The notes beneath the pieces are model-generated. The model made no database searches, was not told the origin of the DNA, and saw only the letters and a program-made list of their open reading frames with translations. DNA of 64,000 nucleotides from Bacteroidales bacterium (GTDB taxonomy: Bacteria > Bacteroidota > Bacteroidia > Bacteroidales > JAAYJT01): NCBI GenBank assembly GCA_014860575.1, contig JACZJK010000043.1, forward strand, positions 120,709 to 184,708, in the 5' to 3' direction. The position numbers were made by a program, and so were the translations under genes. Shown in pieces: positions 14,307 through 23,436 of the stretch; position 1 is the first letter of the stretch, and each line of letters opens with the position of its first letter.

Positions 14307-16466
14307 ATGAAAAAAACACTTATCACACTCGTATTACTATTGGCTATTATGCGCCTCACTGCCATTGAAGGCATGTGGCTGCCAATCCTGTTACAGCAAC
14401 TGAATGAAAAAGAAATGCAGCAAATGGGATTTCGCCTCACAGCAGAAGACATCTATTCTGTGAACCAGAACAGCATGAAAGATGCCATCGTGATCTTCGG
14501 CCGGGGTTGTACCGGAGAGATCATTTCGCCGGAAGGCTTGCTTCTTACTAACCATCATTGCGGTCATGGAGCCATACAGCGACATAGCTCACTTGAAAAT
14601 GATTACCTCCAGGACGGTTTCTGGGCCATGAACCGAAGTGAAGAACTGCCCAATGCCGGTTTGACCGTCACGTTGCTGGTTCGCATGGAAGATGTTACAC
14701 AAACGATCCTGAAAGGAGTTAACGCTGATATGAGTGAAATCATGCGCGATTCCATCATCCGCATTAACATCAAGGCATTGGAAAAACAGTCGGCCGACAG
14801 CAGTGGTTATGATGCTCAGATCAGGCCGTTTTACTTTGGCAATGAATATTATATCTTTTTTACTGAGACTTTCCGCGATGTTAGATTGGTAGGCGCCCCT
14901 CCCTCAAATATTGGAAATTTTGGTGGCGACACCGACAACTGGATGTGGCCGCGCCATACGGGTGATTTTTCTTTGTTCAGGATCTATGCCGATGAAAACA
15001 ATAAACCTGCCGACTATTCGCCCGATAACGTGCCTTACACTCCCAAATATCATTTCCCGATTTCGCTGAAAGGCGTTGAAAAAGACGATTTCACTTTTGT
15101 ATTCGGATATCCGGGACGCACACAGCAATACCTGCCCGCAGTAGCCGTGGAAGGCATTACCGAAGTAAGTAATCCGGTTGCCATAAAACTACGTGAACGC
15201 CGCCTGGAAACTTTTCAGTCGGCGATGAACGAAAGCCAGCTCGTTCGCATTCAATATGCATCCAAATATGCCGGCGTTGCAAATGGCTGGAAAAAAATGA
15301 TAGGCGAAAGCCGCGGAATAAAACGGATGGAAGCCATTGATAAAAAAAGGGAACATGAACAAGAGTTCATGAACTGGGCTGCTTCCAAACCGGCGTACGA
15401 AGCCAAATATGGAGGAATCATTCCTGCATTTGAAGCCATTTACAAGCATTTCATTCCGCTGAACCTTTCAAGAACATACATGTCGGAAGCAGGATTAGGG
15501 ATTGAAATGCTGAGATTTGCCGGCCAGTTTGCCGATTTGGTTCGCATGAGCAAGGACAAAAAGAAACCTGATGAAGAAAAGCAAAAGCGGCTGCTTGCTC
15601 TGAAAAACGCTGCTGATGGATTCTTTAAGAATTACCACGAACCCATTGATAAAAAAATAATGGCCGAGATGCTGGAAATATATTTTTCTGAACTCAACCC
15701 AGTTTATCATCCGGAGGTGCTTACCGAATTAAGGGCTGAGTTCAACAATGATTTTGAAGCGTTGAGCAATCACGCTTATGAGAAGTCCATTTTTGCCGAT
15801 CCTGAGCGTCTCAAAAATTTCCTTGATAATTACAAACCCCGTGATCACAAAAAAATTGAACGGGATGTATTTTACAGGCTTGCGAGCGGATTGAATGAGC
15901 ATTTCAGGAACAATATTGCTGGATCGGTTCAAAAATATGAACGCCAGCTTGATAGCCTGCAGCGAATTTATGTGCAGGGTCTGATGGAAATGCAGCCGGA
16001 GCGAAGGTTTTACCCTGATGCTAACTTCACGCTGCGCATAACCTATGGCAAAGTTGATGATTACTATCCAATGGATGCGGTTCATTACAGCCATTACTCT
16101 ACCATTGAAGGAATCATGGAAAAGGAAAACCCCGATATCTATGATTATGTGGTGGAAGACAGACTAAAAGAACTTTACAGCAATGCCGACTATGGGCGCT
16201 ATGCCGACAGTGATGGTCAATTGCGTGTTTGTTTTATTGCTTCAAATCATACTACCGGGGGCAATTCAGGAAGCCCGGTCCTAAATGCTGACGGGCATCT
16301 TGTCGGCATTAATTTCGACCGCAATTGGGAAGGCACCATGAGCGACCTGATGTACGACCCTGATATGTGCCGTAATATTTCGCTCGATATCCGATATTGC
16401 CTATTCATTATTGACAAGTTTGCCGGTGCAGGGCATCTGGTGGGCGAAATGTCAATTATTGAATAG
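14307..16466 (+). CDS. S46 family dipeptidyl peptidase, DPP11-type (Asp/Glu-specific)
   Basis: Family S46 enzymes are exported serine peptidases that release dipeptides from oligopeptides in the periplasm of Bacteroidota. The 719-residue product starts at ATG 14307 (MKKTLITLVLLLAIMRLTA, signal peptide) and not at the upstream frame start. LLLTNHHCGHG carries the catalytic His (about residue 84) and GGNSGSPVLNADG the catalytic Ser (residue 654). Eighteen residues after that Ser is an Arg (INFDRNWEG). In this family an Arg at this place (Arg673 of P. gingivalis DPP11) gives preference for Asp/Glu at P1, where DPP7 has Gly. The acidic preference is thus inferred from one residue. Confidence 0.88.
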   Translation: MKKTLITLVLLLAIMRLTAIEGMWLPILLQQLNEKEMQQMGFRLTAEDIYSVNQNSMKDAIVIFGRGCTGEIISPEGLLLTNHHCGHGAIQRHSSLENDYLQDGFWAMNRSEELPNAGLTVTLLVRMEDVTQTILKGVNADMSEIMRDSIIRINIKALEKQSADSSGYDAQIRPFYFGNEYYIFFTETFRDVRLVGAPPSNIGNFGGDTDNWMWPRHTGDFSLFRIYADENNKPADYSPDNVPYTPKYHFPISLKGVEKDDFTFVFGYPGRTQQYLPAVAVEGITEVSNPVAIKLRERRLETFQSAMNESQLVRIQYASKYAGVANGWKKMIGESRGIKRMEAIDKKREHEQEFMNWAASKPAYEAKYGGIIPAFEAIYKHFIPLNLSRTYMSEAGLGIEMLRFAGQFADLVRMSKDKKKPDEEKQKRLLALKNAADGFFKNYHEPIDKKIMAEMLEIYFSELNPVYHPEVLTELRAEFNNDFEALSNHAYEKSIFADPERLKNFLDNYKPRDHKKIERDVFYRLASGLNEHFRNNIAGSVQKYERQLDSLQRIYVQGLMEMQPERRFYPDANFTLRITYGKVDDYYPMDAVHYSHYSTIEGIMEKENPDIYDYVVEDRLKELYSNADYGRYADSDGQLRVCFIASNHTTGGNSGSPVLNADGHLVGINFDRNWEGTMSDLMYDPDMCRNISLDIRYCLFIIDKFAGAGHLVGEMSIIE

Positions 16467-16655
16467 ACGATTGATTAGCTTGCTGATCAGGCTAGTTGGA
16501 GCGAGTAGATTATTGTATTTATCTCATACGGCTTATACTGTTTATAATTAAGAAAAAAAGCTTATGCCTCATTTGCAGTTGTCTGCAAAATGAACTATCA
16601 AACCTTTGCATTGTTTTAAAGCTATCTCCTGCACCAAATTTTAATTTACCATCTC

Positions 16656-19598
16656 ATGAAATTTCCACTTTTCATCCTTGCTCTCTCATTACTTGTGAGC
16701 GCCAATACAATTGCCATCGCTCAGGACAGCGGGCCAATGAAAGCAAGCTCGTCCGGTGTCATGCCCGAAGCAACCTCGGTTCCAGGCATTGCTGAACAAA
16801 TCGCAAATGGAACCTTTATAGGTGTTGATCCAAACCAAACACCCCGGCTCGGGCAACCAAAAAGAAGCGGCGCCAACAAGACAGTTCCCGGCAAAGGTCT
16901 TCCAAATGAAAACGATGCATTAGCTAAGTACCAGAAAGAAGCCATCAAACACCGGGGCAGATCACCCTTATTGGTTTTTGATGCAAATACTTCCAATTAC
17001 ACTCCTTCCGACCCTACCGGCGCTGCAGGCCCGAATCACTTTATTGGAGGCTGGAACGTCGGGTTCAGAATTTTTGATAAACAAGGAAACCCGCTCACAC
17101 CAGCAGCTTCATTGTCAACCTTGTTTCCTGGCAACAATCTTGGCGATCCCATCGTATTGTATGATAAAGATGCAGATCGGTTTATCATCACAGAATTCGA
17201 CAGCAGCCCGAATGGTTTCAACATTGCCATAAGCAAAGGCCCGAATCCGGTAACTGACGGATGGTGGGTGTATACTACCGGGTTCACAACAGGCTCATTC
17301 CCCGATTATCCCAAATTCTCAATCTGGTCCGATGGGTATTATGTTACGGCCAATATTAATTCTGCGAATAGAACCTTTGTAATGGAAAGGGACAAAATGC
17401 TGGATGGGCTCACAGCAAAATTTGTTGCCTTACCCCTTCCCGGAATTGGAACCTCGGGTTTTTATAGTCCACAGGCATTCAATGTTTCAAACGGCGACAT
17501 GCCGCCTCCCGGAAACGGATATATTGTTTATCTGCAGGACGATGCATGGTCGTCGGTATCTGTTGACCATCTTAAAATATGGACTATCAACGTTGACTGG
17601 GAAAATACGCCCAATTCAACCATCTCGGCTGCACAAATTGTGAACACCACTCCTTTTATTTCAGTTTTTGACGGCGGTTCTTTTTCAAACAGGCCACAGC
17701 CTTCCGGGCCACAACAGGATGTATTGCAGGCAACCATTATGAACCAAGCACAATACAGGCGGTTTCCCGGATACAATTCAGTGCTTTTTAATTTTGTGGT
17801 TGATACCGATGCATCAAGCGGCGAGCTTGCCGGCATCCGTTGGTATGAATTGCGGCAAACTGCCGATGGCGAACCCTGGGAAATCTACCAGGAAGGAACA
17901 TACATTTCGCCGTATAACAACAAGGATGCATTTTCGGGCAGTATGGCCATGGACGGGCAGGGAAATATTGGAATGGGCTATACAACTGTTAGCACTCAGG
18001 AGATGATAGCCATCTATTATACAGGCCGTCTGGCTTCAGATCCATTGGGCGTTATGACCATTGATGAAACACTTATAGGACAGAGCACATCAAATAATCC
18101 TTCGAACCGCCTTGCTGATTATGTGCACTTGACAGTTGATCCCGCTGACGATATCACCTTCTGGCATATAGCGGAATATTTCAAGTTAGGTCAAAGACGC
18201 GATGTGGTTGGCGTTTTTCAGATCGCGGCTGTACTCGCAACCGATATTGGTGTTGTTAGCATTGATGCGCCTGTAAATGGGGCTTTATCCGATAGCGTAC
18301 CCGTTTCCATTACAATTTATAATTACGGTCTGAGTGATCAGGTTGATATTCCGCTAACTTTCCAGGTTGATACCAATGAAATTATTACCGAAGTATTTGC
18401 AGGCCCGCTGGCTGCAGGCGAATCAATTCAATACACTTTTGATACCCTAGCCGATTTGAACATTGTTGGCAATACCTATTTGCTTACCGTTGGTGCGATC
18501 CTCGACGGCGATATGGTTCCCGAAAATGACACACTCAGTAAATCAGTGAAACACCTGTATCCAAACGATATAGGGGTTCAGGCCATTGTCAGCCCTGTTT
18601 CAGGCAGCGGCTTAACCCCGGCCGAAGAAATTACAATTGTCATCGAGAATTTTGGATCAACTGAACAAAACATGATTGATGTGTCCTATATGCTGAATGG
18701 AAGCTTGATTTCTGAACAGGCTGTGGGTCCGATTCCTATGGCCGGAACCATTCCATATACGTTCACTACTCCCGGCGATTTCTCTGCAGTCGCGCTTCAT
18801 GATCTAAAGGCATTTACATCATTAGAAGGTGATGCCAATCCTTTGAACGATTCAATCACGGTGGAGATCGCAAATTCAATGTGCCAGCCTTTTGCTGAAT
18901 GTTCAAATGGAACCGGGTTCAGGTTATTCAGCCTTGTTGATATCAACAACCCATCAACCTGCTCACCCGATGGATACAGCGATTACTCAGACCTCGTCAC
19001 TGTATTGCACCAGGGCGGTTCGTATGAACTCCGGATTTCAACCGGTCGCGGCGATCAGTTTATTAAGCTCTGGATTGACTATAACGATAACTTTGTGTTC
19101 GAAGAAGACGAAATACTTGTTGACAATGTTCACCTGGCACCCGGACAAGGCCCCGGCCTGTATAGTTTTGATGTTCCATTTACAATACCTGCCGGAGCTG
19201 CATTGGGCGAACATTTGCTGAGGGCGCGATTAAGCTGGCAGGAACCGGTTCCTGATAATGCATGTGAAACAACTGAGTTTGGCGAAACTGAAGACTATAT
19301 GGTTAACATTGGGCTATTCACAGGTTTTGAAGGTTTGCCGCTGAATAATTCTGAAATGAAGGTAAATTCGCTTGGCAATAACCAATTTGAAATCATTCTT
19401 CAAACAAGGGAAGTAAACAGCACTTTAATTTTTAATGTACACAATGTGCTCGGAAATAAACTGGTTGAAAACAGGGTGGAAAATATTGATGGCAAGTACA
19501 CTTACCTGCTCGACATGTCGTATGCACCCAAAGGCGTTTACATTGTGCGTATGGGTTCTTACAGCTATGGAAAAGTAAGGCGGATTTACGTTCACTAA
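16656..19598 (+). CDS. Large secreted protein with CARDB-like, GEVED and T9SS sorting domains
   Basis: This 980-residue protein has a signal peptide (MKFPLFILALSLLVSANTIAIAQ). Residues 95-530 have no family I can name firmly; they contain PTGAAGPNHFIGGWN and DKDADRFIITEF, seen in secreted Bacteroidota proteins with a propeller-like fold. Residues 530-745 hold two CARDB-like modules (VSIDAPVNGALSDSVPVSITI and VQAIVSPVSGSG). A GEVED domain follows at about residues 750-885, ending GETEDYMVNIG. The C-terminus (NVLGNKLVE... YAPKGVYIVRM) is a type A T9SS sorting domain, so the protein is carried across the outer membrane and probably anchored to the surface. Enzymatic activity is unknown. Confidence 0.8.
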   Translation: MKFPLFILALSLLVSANTIAIAQDSGPMKASSSGVMPEATSVPGIAEQIANGTFIGVDPNQTPRLGQPKRSGANKTVPGKGLPNENDALAKYQKEAIKHRGRSPLLVFDANTSNYTPSDPTGAAGPNHFIGGWNVGFRIFDKQGNPLTPAASLSTLFPGNNLGDPIVLYDKDADRFIITEFDSSPNGFNIAISKGPNPVTDGWWVYTTGFTTGSFPDYPKFSIWSDGYYVTANINSANRTFVMERDKMLDGLTAKFVALPLPGIGTSGFYSPQAFNVSNGDMPPPGNGYIVYLQDDAWSSVSVDHLKIWTINVDWENTPNSTISAAQIVNTTPFISVFDGGSFSNRPQPSGPQQDVLQATIMNQAQYRRFPGYNSVLFNFVVDTDASSGELAGIRWYELRQTADGEPWEIYQEGTYISPYNNKDAFSGSMAMDGQGNIGMGYTTVSTQEMIAIYYTGRLASDPLGVMTIDETLIGQSTSNNPSNRLADYVHLTVDPADDITFWHIAEYFKLGQRRDVVGVFQIAAVLATDIGVVSIDAPVNGALSDSVPVSITIYNYGLSDQVDIPLTFQVDTNEIITEVFAGPLAAGESIQYTFDTLADLNIVGNTYLLTVGAILDGDMVPENDTLSKSVKHLYPNDIGVQAIVSPVSGSGLTPAEEITIVIENFGSTEQNMIDVSYMLNGSLISEQAVGPIPMAGTIPYTFTTPGDFSAVALHDLKAFTSLEGDANPLNDSITVEIANSMCQPFAECSNGTGFRLFSLVDINNPSTCSPDGYSDYSDLVTVLHQGGSYELRISTGRGDQFIKLWIDYNDNFVFEEDEILVDNVHLAPGQGPGLYSFDVPFTIPAGAALGEHLLRARLSWQEPVPDNACETTEFGETEDYMVNIGLFTGFEGLPLNNSEMKVNSLGNNQFEIILQTREVNSTLIFNVHNVLGNKLVENRVENIDGKYTYLLDMSYAPKGVYIVRMGSYSYGKVRRIYVH

Positions 19599-19615
19599 GG
19601 TTGTAAAACATAACT

Positions 19616-20491
19616 TCAGGCTCTTACAATGTTTGTGAAGGCCTGATTTATTTCCGGGAAGAGGAATTTATAGTTTTCTTTTTCCAACTTTGCAGGAACC
19701 ACTTTTTGCCCGCTTGTTAAAGTAATCGCAGCTTCACCGTAAAGCAATTGCAGAGCAAAAGCTGGAACGGTAAATAATGTTGGTCTGTTCAGCGCTTTAC
19801 CAAGAGCAAAGGTAAACTGTCGGTTGTTGATCAGCCCCGGAGCCACCAGGTTGTAAACACCTTTGGCTTCCTGGTTCTGAACCATAAAATCAATGGCAGA
19901 CACAATGTCTTCGATATGGATCCATGCAAAAGGCTGATTGCCTGAAGCTATCTTTCCCCCCAGTCCAAACCTGAATAAGGGAAGCATGGTTTTTAAAGCG
20001 CCTCCGGCTTGCGCCAGCACCACCCCAAGCCGGACAATTACAAGCCTGGTAAAAGTGGATGCTTTTTCTGCTTCGAACTCCCAGTCCATGCAAACTTTGC
20101 CCAGGAAATCGCCGGCAAACTGATTGCTGTATTCGTCCTGCACACATTGCTGATCGTAGATACCGACGCCAGATGCAGAAATCAACAGCGAAGGTTTCTT
20201 TTTTGCTATTTCAATGGTATGAACCAGTTTACGGGTTGTAAGAATGCGGCTGTTGTAAATTTCTTCCTTGTGCTTTTTTGTCCAGCGCTTAATGATGGGA
20301 GCTCCGGCTAGATTTATCAGTACATCGGCTTGTTCAATTTTTTCGACCAATGCTTCAAAGCTGCCGGCAAAATCTTTGCGACCCAGAGGGATCACCACCC
20401 AGTTTTTTGATAGAAAATGTTTTGTCAGATGGCTGCCTATCAGGCCGCCTGCTCCTGAAATGGCAATTGTTTTCTCCCGGTTCATATTCAT
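19616..20491 (-). CDS. TIGR01777 family NAD(P)-dependent epimerase (YfcH-like)
   Basis: This short-chain dehydrogenase-like protein has 291 residues. The N-terminal TIAISGAGGLIGSHLTKHF is the GxxGxxG dinucleotide-binding motif. VLINLAGAPI, KHKEEIYNSR and LISASGVGIY follow, then FAWIHIEDIV, all diagnostic of the TIGR01777/DUF1731 family. The C-terminal 50 residues (PTLFTVPAFALQLLYGEAA..LTSGQKVVPAKL) match the DUF1731 tail. Substrates for this widespread family are not established. It converges with the T9SS protein gene, leaving 17 bp between them. Confidence 0.88.
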   Translation of the reverse strand: MNMNREKTIAISGAGGLIGSHLTKHFLSKNWVVIPLGRKDFAGSFEALVEKIEQADVLINLAGAPIIKRWTKKHKEEIYNSRILTTRKLVHTIEIAKKKPSLLISASGVGIYDQQCVQDEYSNQFAGDFLGKVCMDWEFEAEKASTFTRLVIVRLGVVLAQAGGALKTMLPLFRFGLGGKIASGNQPFAWIHIEDIVSAIDFMVQNQEAKGVYNLVAPGLINNRQFTFALGKALNRPTLFTVPAFALQLLYGEAAITLTSGQKVVPAKLEKENYKFLFPEINQAFTNIVRA

Positions 20492-20575
20492 TCACTTCAA
20501 TTTAGGTTGGTAAAGATAGCAAGTAATGGAACGCTGATAACGCAGATTGAACGGATTTCCGCGGATCAATATAAG

Positions 20576-20690
20576 CACTCGCCCTTCACCCATTCTCCCC
20601 TTCACCCGCTCTCCTAGCCCTCCGTTCCTCGCCCCTCGTCCCTTTCCCCATACTCTCCGCACTAAGCCCTCCGTTCTTTGCCCCAGACTA
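20576..20690. repeat. C-rich low-complexity tract upstream of mutA
   Basis: The plus strand is a run of C/T-rich words such as ttcacccattctccccttca and ccctccgtt (twice), quite unlike the surrounding AT-rich DNA. It has no stable reading frame. Confidence 0.55.
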
Positions 20691-20723
20691 TATAATTCAA
20701 CATACTCTTCTAAAGGAATTCTA

Positions 20724-20731
20724 TACCTTTG
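20724..20731 (+). promoter_or_regulatory. -7 promoter box of the mutA operon
   Basis: TACCTTTG followed by C fits TAnnTTTGC and lies 28 bp before the mutA ATG. No good -33 TTG is present at the expected spacing. Confidence 0.55.
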
Positions 20732-20759
20732 CATCACTTTTCAAAAACTTGTGTAAAAC

Positions 20760-22658
20760 ATGGAACCAAAAGACAATAATGTTAAGCTTTTCAACGAGTT
20801 TCCACCTGTTACTACAGAAAAGTGGGAAGCCAAAATAATTGAAGATCTGAAAGGCGCCGAATATGATAAAAAGCTCGTATGGAAGACCGCTGAAGGCATA
20901 AATGTAAAACCCTATTATCGTGCTGAACATATCAGCGAATTGCCTTACTCAGCAATCCTGCCCGGCCAGTATCCCTATGTAAGAAGCAATAAAACAAAAG
21001 ATAATTCATGGGAAATAAGGCAGTGCATTGATGTTTCAAATATCAAGGAAGCCAATTGTATTGCCGTGAATGCACTTGCCAAAGGAGCCACTGCCCTGAG
21101 TCTTGATGTTAGTGAAGTGGAATCCGCTTCTGATCTGGCAGCCTTGCTTAAAGGCATACCATTGGATAAAACCGATATACATTATTTCAGTTCACGTAAT
21201 TATCCATTATTGCTCAGTCAATTGACAGAAGCATGCAAACTTTTAAATTGCGATCCAAAACAACTGCATGGCTCATTTGATTTCGATCCTATCAGTTATG
21301 TGCTGATCAACGGTGATTTTTATCATGTTGAGTCTGCAGATATGAATCAATCGTATGATCTGATTCTTAGAAGTAGCGGCGTTGGTAAGAAATTCAGGTT
21401 CATCAGTATTAACGGGCAATACATTCACGACAGCGGAGGAAACATGATCCAGGAACTGGCCTTTGCAATGGCTTCCGCTTCCGACTATGTTGCGCTGCTT
21501 ACCTCAAAAGGCATGAAAGTGGATGACATAACCCCACGCATCACCTTTTTCCTTTCCTCTGGGAGCAATTACTTCATGGAGATCGCAAAATTCCGTGCTG
21601 CTCGTTTGCTTTGGGCCCGCATAGTGGAGCAATACAAACCAGAAAAACCGGAAAGTATGATGGCGCATATCAATGCCGTTACTTCCAACTGGAACAAAAC
21701 CGTTTACGATCCTTATGTGAACATGCTACGAACCACCACCGAAGCCATGGCAGCTGCTATTGCCAGTGTAGATTCCATTACGGTGAACCCATTTGATACG
21801 CCATATAAGGAAGCTGATGATTTTTCACGCCGCATTGCCCGCAACCAGCAAATACTCCTTAAGGAAGAAGTTTTTCTGGATAAAGTCATTGATCCGTCAG
21901 CAGGTTCATATTACATTGAAAAACTCACCGAAAGCATTGCTGCCCATGCCTGGGAATTGTTTGTTAAGGTTGAGCAAATGGGCGGCATGACCCAGGCCGT
22001 GAAAGACGGTTTCATACAGGATGAAGTGGAGAAAAACGCCAATGCCCGTCGCCAGGATATAGCCAACCGCCGTCTGGTGATGCTTGGAACAAATCAACAG
22101 CCGAACCAGGATGAGCGTATGCTTGAAAAAATTCAGGAAGAAGTGATGGAACAGGAAGAAACCCAGCCAACGGAGACAAAATATAAAACGCTGAATCCTG
22201 GCCGCGCCGCCGATGCATTCGAAGATTTGCGTCTGGCTACAGAAATATTTATGGATGCCGGAAACGAACAACCCGGCGTTTTCCTGTTCACCACCGGCAA
22301 TCTTGCCATGCGCAAAGCCCGCGCTTCGTTCAGCAGTGGATTCTTTGGATGCGCTGGATACAAAGTAATTGAGAACCCCGGTTTTAAAACTGTTGAAGAA
22401 GGTGTGAAAGCTATAAGCGGACAAAATCCGTCAATCGTTGTAATCTGCAGCTCAGATGAGGAATATGTGGATATTGTTCCTGAAATATGCAAGCAAGTCA
22501 AAGCCACCGGAAGCGCAGCCATCCTGGTGGTGGCCGGTTATCCAAAGGATCAGATTGAAAGCTTTAAGCAAGCCGGTATTGAGGAGTTCATTCATGTGAG
22601 AAGCAATGTACTGGAGACTTTGAGCAACTTCCAACGGAAATTGGGAATTGTGCAATAA
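20760..22658 (+). CDS. mutA: Methylmalonyl-CoA mutase small (beta) subunit
   Basis: MutA is the non-catalytic partner of MutB in interconversion of succinyl-CoA and (R)-methylmalonyl-CoA, a step of propionate metabolism. The protein has 632 residues. The barrel half has ELAFAMASASDYVALLTSKGM, ITFFLSSGSNYFMEIAKFRAARLLWA and DPSAGSYYIEKLT, collinear with MutB. The C-terminal flavodoxin-like region (GFFGCAGYKVIENPGFKTVEE) lacks the cobalamin-ligand motif DxHxxG, as expected for the small subunit. It is separated from mutB by a HEPN/MNT pair, which is not the usual arrangement. Confidence 0.93.
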   Translation: MEPKDNNVKLFNEFPPVTTEKWEAKIIEDLKGAEYDKKLVWKTAEGINVKPYYRAEHISELPYSAILPGQYPYVRSNKTKDNSWEIRQCIDVSNIKEANCIAVNALAKGATALSLDVSEVESASDLAALLKGIPLDKTDIHYFSSRNYPLLLSQLTEACKLLNCDPKQLHGSFDFDPISYVLINGDFYHVESADMNQSYDLILRSSGVGKKFRFISINGQYIHDSGGNMIQELAFAMASASDYVALLTSKGMKVDDITPRITFFLSSGSNYFMEIAKFRAARLLWARIVEQYKPEKPESMMAHINAVTSNWNKTVYDPYVNMLRTTTEAMAAAIASVDSITVNPFDTPYKEADDFSRRIARNQQILLKEEVFLDKVIDPSAGSYYIEKLTESIAAHAWELFVKVEQMGGMTQAVKDGFIQDEVEKNANARRQDIANRRLVMLGTNQQPNQDERMLEKIQEEVMEQEETQPTETKYKTLNPGRAADAFEDLRLATEIFMDAGNEQPGVFLFTTGNLAMRKARASFSSGFFGCAGYKVIENPGFKTVEEGVKAISGQNPSIVVICSSDEEYVDIVPEICKQVKATGSAAILVVAGYPKDQIESFKQAGIEEFIHVRSNVLETLSNFQRKLGIVQ

Positions 22659-22669
22659 ATAATAAATCA

Positions 22670-23056
22670 ATGGATGATAAAGTAGATTATTGGCAGGAAC
22701 TATCAGATTATGATCTTGAAACTGCAATGGCGATGCTGAAAAGCAAAAGATACCTCTATGTTGGCTTCATGTGTCACCAGGCCGTTGAAAAGATATTCAA
22801 GGCCTGTTTTGTAAAACTAAAATCAGTTACTGCTCCATATTCACACAGTTTATCCTATCTCGCAAAAAAAGGGGAATTCTATGAAAGCTTTTCAGAAGAG
22901 CAGAAAGATTTCATAGATCAACTTGAACCATTAAATATTGAAACACGATACCCATCGCACAAAGAAAGGCTATTGAAGAGCCTGACATATGAAAAGTGCA
23001 CAGAGATCATTCATAACACAAAGCAACTTCAACAATGGATAAAAGAGAAGCTATAG
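22670..23056 (+). CDS. HEPN domain protein (putative toxin of a HEPN/MNT pair)
   Basis: This small, mostly helical protein has 128 residues. WQELSDYDLETAMAMLKSKRYLYVGFMCHQAVEKIFKA is the typical opening of PF05168-type HEPN domains. LEPLNIETRYPSH follows near residue 100, where the family usually has N.EARYP. HEPN toxins use an R-x(4-6)-H motif for RNA cleavage; here the nearest fit is R-Y-P-S-H (x3), so catalytic competence is unclear. The next gene overlaps it by 22 bp and encodes a minimal nucleotidyltransferase, the standard antitoxin partner. It starts 11 bp after the mutA stop, so it would be transcribed with mutA. Confidence 0.85.
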   Translation: MDDKVDYWQELSDYDLETAMAMLKSKRYLYVGFMCHQAVEKIFKACFVKLKSVTAPYSHSLSYLAKKGEFYESFSEEQKDFIDQLEPLNIETRYPSHKERLLKSLTYEKCTEIIHNTKQLQQWIKEKL

Positions 23057-23337
23057 CTAAGGTTAAGCAATACAAATTGCTGCTGGGCAAGCATTTTGAT
23101 CTTGAATCGGTTTATTTGTTTGGTTCCTATGCACAGGATACAAACAAAGAAGACAGTGATATTGATGTAGCCGTGGTTGTTACCAACATCACAGGGGATT
23201 TTTTTTCAGTTAATCCATTGCTGTGGAAACTCAGAAGGCAGGTTGATGACAGAATAGAACCCATTCTGATTCATAAGAATGAGGACAAATCAGGTTTCCT
23301 GGAAGAAATCCAACGTTATGGCATAAAAATAACCTGA
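23035..23337 (+). CDS. MNT-type minimal nucleotidyltransferase (putative antitoxin)
   Basis: The 100-residue protein has VYLFGSYAQDTNKEDSDIDVAV, the GSx(10-12)DxD active-site motif of minimal nucleotidyltransferases, and a third acidic residue in RIEPILI. In HEPN/MNT modules of the MntA/HepT type the MNT protein neutralises the HEPN partner by AMPylating it. All catalytic residues are visible, so it should be active. Its ATG lies inside the HEPN gene (22-bp overlap), implying translational coupling. A repeat-containing gap of 99 bp separates it from mutB. Confidence 0.88.
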   Translation: MDKREAIAKVKQYKLLLGKHFDLESVYLFGSYAQDTNKEDSDIDVAVVVTNITGDFFSVNPLLWKLRRQVDDRIEPILIHKNEDKSGFLEEIQRYGIKIT

Positions 23338-23436
23338 ACAATTTACCTATTCCCAAGGTATAAGCCACTGCATCACTGTATAACTGCATCACCGTTTCAC
23401 AAAAAATCCAAAATCGTAATTCAAAAATCGTAAATA

